Part shown: positions 57,219-64,000 of the stretch, in pieces
How positions within the stretch are numbered: position 1 is the stretch's first letter
Layout of the letters: each line of letters starts with the position of its first letter
DNA from: Takakia lepidozioides
Lineage: Eukaryota; Streptophyta; Takakiopsida; Takakiales; Takakiaceae
Direction: 5' to 3'
NCBI GenBank assembly: GCA_030704615.1
Contig: CM060731.1
Coordinates: 56,774,756-56,838,755 of the forward strand
Length of the DNA: 64,000 nucleotides
The notes under the pieces: generated by a model
What the model was told of the DNA's origin: nothing
Database searches by the model: none
What the model saw: the letters and a program-made list of their open reading frames with translations, nothing else
Translations under genes and position numbers: made by a program

Positions 57219-59852
57219 TCACCAATAATCCCCACAAGAACAAATCCCATCTTCAAAGTGGTGAAAGCGGTTAGCGTCCCGTACAACAATTGCTCGGCCA
57301 ACGATCTTTGAGATGAATTTGGTGGAGGTGTGGCAGTCACCACACACTCGAAGATTCTTGATGAGACGGAGAGGCGTCCTGGGGGTCGTGCTGATCAGCC
57401 CAAAACCAATGGCCAGCTTCTCACTGTGGTGGCAAAGAGAAAATTCCTTTTCCTCCTCCCCCACATCATGCAATACAAAGCGCGTGTCAGGCACATACCC
57501 CGCCTTCTTCATCTGCCCAGACAATCTTCTCAGCTCAGCATGGATTTCGTTAATTCTGGGATGCAACTTATCAGCTACAACGAAGGTGTGCACCCTGTTG
57601 CCAACCTCAATGCAGCAGCGACCTGGCTCCTTTCTAACCCCTTTGACCTTCATCATTCTTCTCACCTTTGCAGTATCATCCCACCTGCCAGCTGCAGCAT
57701 AGATGTTTGAGAGCAACACATAAGTCGCGGCATTCTGTTCATCCCACATGAGGATAGATGTTGCTGCACGTTCAGCCATCTCCACATTGCCATGGATTCT
57801 GCAGGCACCAAGCAAGGCCTTCCACACCACAGCATCTGGATTGATGGGCATTTTATTAATCAGGTCCACTGCCTCATCCATTTGTCCCGCACGTCCAAGA
57901 AGGTCCACCATGCAGCCAAAGTGCTTTACTGTCGGAGTGACACCATGATCTTGACTCAAGGAATCAAAGTAGCGTCTTCCTTCATTCAGTAGGCCAGCAT
58001 GGCTGCATGCAGAGAGAACACATATAAAGGTGATACTGTCCGGCTTCAAGCCGTTCTTTTGCATTCCTTCAAATAGTTGCACGACCTCCCTATGACAACC
58101 ATGCTGTGCATATCCTGCGATCATCGCGTTCCACGACACCACATTACGTTCAGTCATATTGTCAAACACTCCCTTTGCATCCTCGATGCACCCACAATTG
58201 GCATACATGTCCACCAGGGCAGTATTCAGGATCACATCTGGTACAATTCCAGCTCTGACGATGTCGCCATGCACCTCTTTGCCCTTTTCCAGGGCTGCCA
58301 GGCTTGCACACGCACTGCAAACGCACACAAACGTGATGTGATCGGGCTTCACCCCTTCCCCCCTCATTTGCTCATACGTCTCCAAAGCCTCCATCCCGCG
58401 CCCCTGCTGTGCATACCCTGCGAGCATCGCGTTCCACGACACCACATCTCGTTCAGCCATATTGTCAAACACTCCCTTTGCATGCTCGATGCTACCACAT
58501 TTGGCATACATGTCCACCAGGGCAGTGTTCAGGATCACATCTGGTACGATTCCAGCTCTGACGATGTCGCCATGCACCTCTTTGCCCTTTTCCAGGGCTG
58601 CCAGGCTTGCACACGCACTGCAAACGCACACAAACGTGATGTGGTTGGGCTTCACCCCTTCCCCCATCATTTGCTCATAGGTCTTCAAAGCCTCCATCCC
58701 GCGCCCCTGCTGTGCATATCCTGCGAGCATCGCACTCCACGACACCACATTTCGTTCAGCCATATCGTCGAACAGTCCCTTTGCATGCTCGATGCTCCCA
58801 CATTTGGCATACATGTCCACCAGGGCAGTGTTCAGGATCACATCTGGTATGATTCCAGCTCTGACGATGTCGCCATGCACCTCTTTGCCCTTTTCCAGGG
58901 CTTCCAGGCTTGCACACGCACTGCAAACGCACACAAACGTGATGTGGTTGGGCTTCACCCCTTCGCACATCATTTGCTCATACGTCTCCAAAGCCTCCAT
59001 CCCGCGCCCCTGCTGTGCGTATCCTGCAAGCATCACGTTCCACGACACCACATTTCGTTCAGCCATATTGTCGAACACTCCCTTTGCATGCTCGATGCTC
59101 CCACATTTGGCATACATGTCCACCAGGGCAGTGTTCAGGATCACATCTGGTACGATTCCAGCTCTGACGATGTCGCCATGCACCTCTTTGCCCTTTTCCA
59201 GGGCTGCCAGGCTTGCACACGCACTGCAAACGCACACAAACGTGATGCGGTTGGGCTTCACCCCTTCACCCATCATTTGCTCATAGGTCTCCAAAGCATT
59301 CCTACCACACCCATGCTTGGTAAATCCTGCCAACATTATATTCCATGTGATCAAAGATCGTTGAGGCATTCTGTTGAACACTTGGTGAGCATCCATGATG
59401 CTCCCGCACTTAACATACATGTTGACAAGGGTGTTGAGGAGAAAAACATTTGGCGTGAATCCACTTTGGATAATGTGAGTGTGCACCTGCTTTCCAGCTT
59501 CCAGGCCTTTCACCTCGATGCTCTTATGCAAGAGACAGACATACGTTTCTGAATCTGCTGAAATGCCTCCTTGGTTTAAAGTCTGTAGAGCCTCTTTTAG
59601 TCTGCCTGCCTCACAAAGCATCTTCAGATGCCCAGAAGTGCCAGAAGAGGCATTGTGGACTCTCTCTCTTGATCCTCTTCCAGAAGCTGTGGTCATGGTT
59701 GAGGTGCCTGATTTTATCAACTGTGCCGCTGCAGCTGCTGCCTTTAGTTGACCATCTACACATGCAGGTTTCTTGTAGCTATTGATCCACAGGGAATCAT
59801 AGGTAATCTTGTGCGGGAAATCTGGCCCTCTTGGATGAATCTGGACCCACAC
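57219..59852 (-). CDS. PLS-class PPR-DYW organellar RNA-editing factor
   Basis: A single uninterrupted minus-strand frame of 877 codons ends exactly in CSCGDYW. Residues about 1-75 are a leader (IHPRGPDFPHKITYDSLW) without an obvious transit peptide; a later ATG (TMTTASG) may be the real start. PPR motifs follow from about residue 75. Four triplets of 101 residues (303 bp) are nearly identical: MLAGYAQQGRGMEALETYEQ, then KPNHITFVCVCSACASL, KGKEVHGDIVRAGI and TALVDMYAKCGSIEHAKG. E/E+ motifs follow (LLGACRIHGNVEMAERAA; LSNIYAAAGRWDD). The DYW deaminase has HSEKLAIGFGLI (catalytic HxE), CGDCHTSTKFIS (CxxC) and HHFEDGICSCGDYW. Such proteins bind plastid or mitochondrial RNA and convert C to U. 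The upstream module is triplicated, and decayed relatives are scattered through the window. Confidence 0.9.
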   Translation of the reverse strand: MWVQIHPRGPDFPHKITYDSLWINSYKKPACVDGQLKAAAAAAQLIKSGTSTMTTASGRGSRERVHNASSGTSGHLKMLCEAGRLKEALQTLNQGGISADSETYVCLLHKSIEVKGLEAGKQVHTHIIQSGFTPNVFLLNTLVNMYVKCGSIMDAHQVFNRMPQRSLITWNIMLAGFTKHGCGRNALETYEQMMGEGVKPNRITFVCVCSACASLAALEKGKEVHGDIVRAGIVPDVILNTALVDMYAKCGSIEHAKGVFDNMAERNVVSWNVMLAGYAQQGRGMEALETYEQMMCEGVKPNHITFVCVCSACASLEALEKGKEVHGDIVRAGIIPDVILNTALVDMYAKCGSIEHAKGLFDDMAERNVVSWSAMLAGYAQQGRGMEALKTYEQMMGEGVKPNHITFVCVCSACASLAALEKGKEVHGDIVRAGIVPDVILNTALVDMYAKCGSIEHAKGVFDNMAERDVVSWNAMLAGYAQQGRGMEALETYEQMRGEGVKPDHITFVCVCSACASLAALEKGKEVHGDIVRAGIVPDVILNTALVDMYANCGCIEDAKGVFDNMTERNVVSWNAMIAGYAQHGCHREVVQLFEGMQKNGLKPDSITFICVLSACSHAGLLNEGRRYFDSLSQDHGVTPTVKHFGCMVDLLGRAGQMDEAVDLINKMPINPDAVVWKALLGACRIHGNVEMAERAATSILMWDEQNAATYVLLSNIYAAAGRWDDTAKVRRMMKVKGVRKEPGRCCIEVGNRVHTFVVADKLHPRINEIHAELRRLSGQMKKAGYVPDTRFVLHDVGEEEKEFSLCHHSEKLAIGFGLISTTPRTPLRLIKNLRVCGDCHTSTKFISKIVGRAIVVRDANRFHHFEDGICSCGDYW

Positions 59853-61330
59853 TCCATCCCTGCTCCTTCAGCTCTCCATGTCTCTGCACAAATCATGCAT
59901 ACATCCTTGTCTTGCTGCTAGTACCTGACAATGACAGCCTAGGTTTGTTCTAGGAAACACCCAACTCAGCTTATCACACTAGTTCCTATGCTCATTGCGT
60001 CTGCTACTCTCTGTAATCTAACAGGCATCCACCTTTTTGCCTCGATTGTCCCACCATTGACTGGGGTCAGAAAAGTATTCTTTCCACAGCTTCTCCTCGT
60101 CTCTGGTACCTGTTTCTGGATACTTTCCTGTTGTCACATTGGCAGTATCATGTCAAAGTCACTCCAAACTATCAAAGGTTCACTCAACCAGCTAACTTGC
60201 AGAATTCAACATGAAAATTTAGGGCCGGTTCTGATAAGAGGGAAAAGCAGGGTGAAATGTGTTGAAGAAGGTGCCTTCATTAGCAGTGCCTGATTCTATC
60301 AATTGTGCCGCTGCTGCTGTGGCTGCCAGTTGACCATCTACCCATGCAGGTTTCTTGTAGCTATTGATCCACAGGGAATCATAGGTAATCTTGTGCTTGA
60401 AATCTGGCCCTCTTGGATGAATCTGGACCCACACTCCATCCCTGCTCCTTCAGCTATCCATGCCTCTGCACAGATTATTGCATTTCCTTGCCTTGCTGCT
60501 AGCAGCTGACAATGACAGCCTAGGTTTGTTCTAGGAAACACCCAACCCAGCTTATCACACTAGTTCCTATGCTCATTGCGTCTGCTACTCTCTGTAATCT
60601 AACAGGCATCCACCTTTTTGCCTCGATTGTCCCACCATTCACTGGGGTCAGAAAAGTGTTCTTTCCACAGCTTCTCCTCGTCTCTGTTACCTGTTTCTGG
60701 ATACTTTCCTGTTGTCACATTGGCAGTATCATGTCAAAGTCACTCCAAACTATCAAAGGTTCACTCAACCAGCTAACTTGCAGAGCTCTACATGAAAATT
60801 TAGGGCCAGTTCTGATAAGAGGGAAGAACGGGGTGAAATGTGTTGAAGAAGTTGCCTTCATTGGCAGTGCCTGATTTTATCAATTGTGCTGCTGCTGCTG
60901 CGGCTTCCAGTTGACCATCTACCCATGCAGGTTTCTTGTTGCTATTGATCCACAGGGAATCATAGGTAATCTTGTGCTTGAAATCTGGCCCTCTTGGATG
61001 AATCTGGACCCACACTCCACCCCTGCTCCTTCAGCTATCCATGCCTCTGCACAAATCATGCATACATCCTTGCCGTGTTGCTAGCAACAGACAATGACAG
61101 CCTAGAATTCTTCCAGCAAACACCCCAAGCATACTTATCACACTAGTTCCTATGCTGACTTGCATCTGCTTCCAACAGGCATTCACCTTTTTGTCTCCAT
61201 TGCCCCACCATTGACTGGTGTCGGAGAAGTGTTCCTTCCAAAGCTTCTCCTCGTCTCTGTTATCTGTTTTTGGATACTTCCCTGCTGCCACATCGGCACT
61301 AACTTGTCAAATCATTCCAAACCACCACAG
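59760..61330 (-). repeat. Tandem triplication of a ~581-bp PPR leader module
   Basis: Units share landmarks 581 bp apart: ATGCTCATTGCGTCTGCTAC at 59988 and 60569, GGAATCATAGGTAATCTTGTG at about 59796, 60378 and 60957, and CTAGTTCCTATGCT at about 59979, 60560 and 61146. Read on the minus strand, each contains a leader frame (IHPRGPDFKHKITYDSLW...KKPAWVDGQL) like the start of the PPR gene. Only the copy next to the gene runs into PPR motifs; the other two hit stops. Confidence 0.85.
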
Positions 61331-61700
61331 ATCCACTGCAACATATGGCAAATGAAAGGCTACAACTTGGATGCAGACACTATATTCAATATGCAAATTC
61401 AGGGCCGAGTCTGATGAGAGCGCAAAACAGGCTGAAATAGGTCAAAGAAGAAGGTGCCCTCACCACATTGTCCTTGACCTTGTGTCATGACCCATGGAGG
61501 ATTTGAACGACCATCAACCCAAAAGGACATCTTGTGTGTGCTGCTTGTGTCTGTAGTCAGGTGATCTCGGATTGGTCTGTGAGAACCACCACGGTGCAGA
61601 TGAGCAGGCAGAGATTGAAACACGGCCTGCTAAGACCAAGCTGACTCTCCCAAGAACCTTGTAAACATCAGGAAGAATACCAAATCATGGTACTAACAGG
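61331..61700 (-). repeat. Outer end of the PPR-associated module
   Basis: Matches 6850-7210 in inverted orientation (GAGGGCACCTTCTTCTTTGAC, AATCCGAGATCACCTGACTAC, TCAGCTTGGTCTTAGCAGG on the minus strand) and 21030-21200. On the minus strand the frame 61623-61399 (MSFWVDGRSNPPWVM) is a diverged leader; it has no PPR continuation. Confidence 0.65.
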
Positions 61701-62019
61701 AGCCAAGAGCCCACATTTGCAGGATGGACAAACTTCTGCACATCGTACATTGAGAAAAAGGCACACCTTGCGGTTGCGATTGCGGTTCTCCCACCATCGT
61801 GAAGGATCTTTAAAAAACTCATGCCAGCTCTGCTCCGTGCTCTAAGGTAGAGGTTTGTGATCGAAAATCCGACAGCATCAACATGTTGACATGGTCCTTT
61901 ACTGAGGGGTGCTAGTGAGCTTTCAACAACATTCATGCAAGTTGTTTTAGGCTCCATTGGGCTCTACACGATGAGGAACAACGAACTCCAAACTCTGTTC
62001 AAGAAACGTGTGCTTTTAC
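61701..62019. other. Intron side of the dioxygenase exon, no gene assigned
   Basis: A minus-strand frame at 61685-61957 (LKILHDGGRTAIATARCAFF) is open but I cannot place it in a family. On position it could belong to the same transcript as the exon that ends at 62020. Confidence 0.3.
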
Positions 62020-62412
62020 CTCAGCTATCTCCCGCGACAGCTCCTTCGATTTGGAGCCGCCCTTGCTTCTCAGCTCTGCCAAATCTATAACGGGGATCTT
62101 TTCTTCTTGTAATCCGCAATCATCACGACCTTTTCGGGACTGATGCTTCAACGTTTTCACAACCGAGGGTTGTTGTGGTAACGCTCTGCAAGCCGCTGAG
62201 TACGCATAACTAAGCACATCTGTAACTGGCATGGAGGAGACGGTTCCTCCAGCTATAGATTTGGTGACAGATAACGTTCGCATAGTGCTGCCCTGCTGAT
62301 CTATGTCTATATGCCAGGCGAGAGGAGGGTAGTGAGAAAGCAGTGGTCTCTGAAAAACGACCAGGGAGGAACGCAATGAGCAGCCAGAGTCTTTTGCTTC
62401 CTTGATTTGCAC
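62020..62412 (-). CDS. 2-oxoglutarate/Fe(II)-dependent dioxygenase, first exon
   Basis: The minus-strand frame ends at a GCTGAG|GTAAAA donor at 62020. Its last part, KIPVIDLAELRSKGGSK...REIAE, is the start of the DIOX_N domain of plant 2OG-Fe(II) oxygenases (usual form 'IPVIDL..L......I..AC..WGFF'). Before it is a basic stretch (LKHQSRKGRDD). The likely start is the ATG near 62280 (MRTLSVTKSI); an upstream in-frame ATG at 62412 is also possible. Enzymes of this family hydroxylate or desaturate hormones and specialised metabolites in the cytosol. The catalytic HxD...H exon was not found within 61.4-62 kb, so the gene may be truncated or have a PPR-module insertion in its first intron. Confidence 0.55.
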
Positions 62413-64000
62413 TCCTAATCACGATTGAGAGAGATGAGAAGAGCAGTTACGGCACTATCCCTCTAGTGTCTGGGACAGTGTGCCGAGTAGTGGCCCCTGG
62501 GGCGAGCGTTTTGCGATGCGGGCCCTACCCTTGTGAAAACCTACAGCCCATCCGGCATTGCTGCCACGTACGTAGTACAGAACCAAACAGGCTTGGCTCC
62601 TGATTTCCTCTTCTACCACACATGTTTTTGAAAGGACCAATTTGGTGAAGCGGAGTTGAGAAGGGAAGTTGAAGATTGCAGGTTGAGGCTACTTCTTTCG
62701 GCATAGTCTGGGAAAGGGTAATTGCGAAATCGAGGATGTATGACCTACTTATATTGGAAGCAGAACGGAATGATCACGGTGTTACTGTTTGTGCAAAAAC
62801 CTGAATAGAAATCTGCTCGTGGTTTTGTTTGGGTGGACCTAGGTAGTAAGGAGAATTCCAGAGGTTATGGTTTTGAGGTATCCTAAGTGCATGAGCACGG
62901 AGTAAAAGACACACACTTACGTGTTGCTACGATGGACAATTGTTGTCCGGAGAGAGAGGCGTGAGATGGATGTGTTTCAGATTCGAATTTCTTCTACGAG
63001 AAGTCTCCAGAGCAGGGACTCCCTGATATTGCCGCACCCTGCTGTTCCATTAGAACTGGGTGTGCGCCGCCCGTCTTCCCTAGCAATGTCTGGCAACATA
63101 GCACTCACCAAACTGCGGGGAGCTTGTCGAGAACTGCAAGTTGTAATATGTCTGCCCCGAACGTTATATGTAGAGGCCAATATATATATCCAATAGCAAG
63201 TGTTGCAGCTTGGACGGGGTCGACCTCGTGCCACTGTGTTTCTCCAGCACACTCATCGCTGCTTCATTATACAGCTTTTTAGCCCATCGATCAATTCCTT
63301 TTCACCCCTCTGCGCCCATAAACATTTTATCCTCCCGACCAGAGAGGTTCAGCTTACTGCCATCCTTTCTGGCAATTTCGCCTGGTTGCCTTGAATTCCC
63401 AGCGTCTAGTTCATGTTATCCCGTGTCTTTCTTGTCCCCTCGGACAGGCACCAGGCCCTGTCAAAGCACTTATCGGCTGTGGGGAAAGGAGGGCACAGAC
63501 CAGGAGAAAGAGGAAATGGGCCCAGATGTACAGTTCATGGATCTATCCCGAGTTATCTACATATCCCTTGAAGATAAACAACAAGAGTAATGAGAGATTG
63601 AGGTGCTATTCGGCCTTTTGTGGCGATAGTTGTTTCAGAAAGAGATGCAGTAGCTGGAGGAATAAGGCCATCTCAAGTGAACCTCGGACCACGGAATGGA
63701 CGCCCTCTCTGTCTTATGAACAAGTCGAGCAACTTCAGGTTTGTACTCTGTGACATTATCGCTCCTTAAAGCACGTGTCTCCAAAACACACATTGCGCCA
63801 TCCCCTGTGAACGCCTTTGTACCCTAGTTGTTTACCCCTTCCAGAGCCAGTGGAAACAAAGAGAGACAGAGAAAACTATTTGTATCACGGTCTAGTAGAC
63901 GGAAGGTCATGCTTGGAGAAGGTTAGAGAAGGTTTATCTGTACATGTGTTCGACGCAGGCACAAGAGGAGGAGTCACTGCTCTTTCGGAATGATCCTCCA
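62413..64000. other. Upstream region of the dioxygenase, otherwise unassigned
   Basis: The part nearest 62413 should hold the promoter and leader of the dioxygenase. Open frames at 62921-63196, 63210-63590 and 63391-63753 show no domain I recognise. No repeat or RNA gene stands out. Confidence 0.35.

Noticed and set aside
58077-59552. Plus-strand frame of 491 codons opposite the PPR-DYW gene
   Set aside because: It is a mirror of the repetitive PPR triplets (same 101-residue period), has no domain, and stays open because its template repeats are identical.

Overview
This window looks like nuclear DNA of a seed-free land plant, most likely a fern or lycophyte. The evidence is an intronless 877-residue PPR-DYW RNA-editing factor beside many decayed PPR relatives, spliced genes with very long transposon-filled introns, plant-type CACTA and Mutator-like elements, a Penelope-like retroelement, and exons of a BK/Slo-type potassium channel, a class I know from animals, protists and algae but not from seed plants. 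Species was not determined. Intron borders, domain calls and repeat counts were read by eye; no search was run.

Layout. 1-5 kb: a small spliced gene for a Cys-rich membrane protein, then an eroded tRNA-Val-like sequence. 5.9-10.5 kb: a LINE fragment and a PPR graveyard, including an array of about 112-bp partial PPR cassettes. 10.5-14.5 kb: decayed minus-strand copy of a MULE-like transposase with a SWIM zinc finger; a better copy lies inverted at 36.2-40.2 kb. 14.5-21.3 kb: repeats and a frameshifted CACTA Tnp2 transposase. 21.8-22.8 kb: last exons of the potassium channel, abutting a small LTR-like structure around a Ty3/gypsy pol fragment. 25.3-29.7 kb: a plus-strand CACTA accessory gene that carries an FCP1/NIF-like phosphatase domain, ending in subterminal repeats and a GTAGTG terminus. 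29.7-31.4 kb: a regular 116-117-bp array in which every unit carries a 16-bp-stem hairpin. 31.5-42.4 kb: a second plus-strand gene with a possible ParB-like domain and a clear Ulp1 (C48) protease, opened by PPR, LINE and MULE insertions. 43.1-46.4 kb: another MULE with FLYWCH/WRKY-like and SWIM fingers. 47.0-52.1 kb: the potassium channel from S2 through the TVGYGD filter into RCK1. 52-55.4 kb: telomere-like C-rich repeats and a Penelope-like RT without a recognisable endonuclease. 57.2-61.7 kb: the PPR-DYW gene and a triplicated upstream module. 62 kb: first exon of a 2-oxoglutarate-dependent dioxygenase.

How it fits together. Host content is small: the Cys-rich protein, the potassium channel (two same-strand, non-overlapping blocks about 24 kb apart, with transposons between them), the PPR-DYW factor and the dioxygenase start. 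Most of the rest is nested mobile DNA. The least ordinary parts are the hairpin array, the transposase-phosphatase fusion, the ParB-like/Ulp1 gene, the BK channel in a plant, and the PPR gene with its cassette-like duplications.
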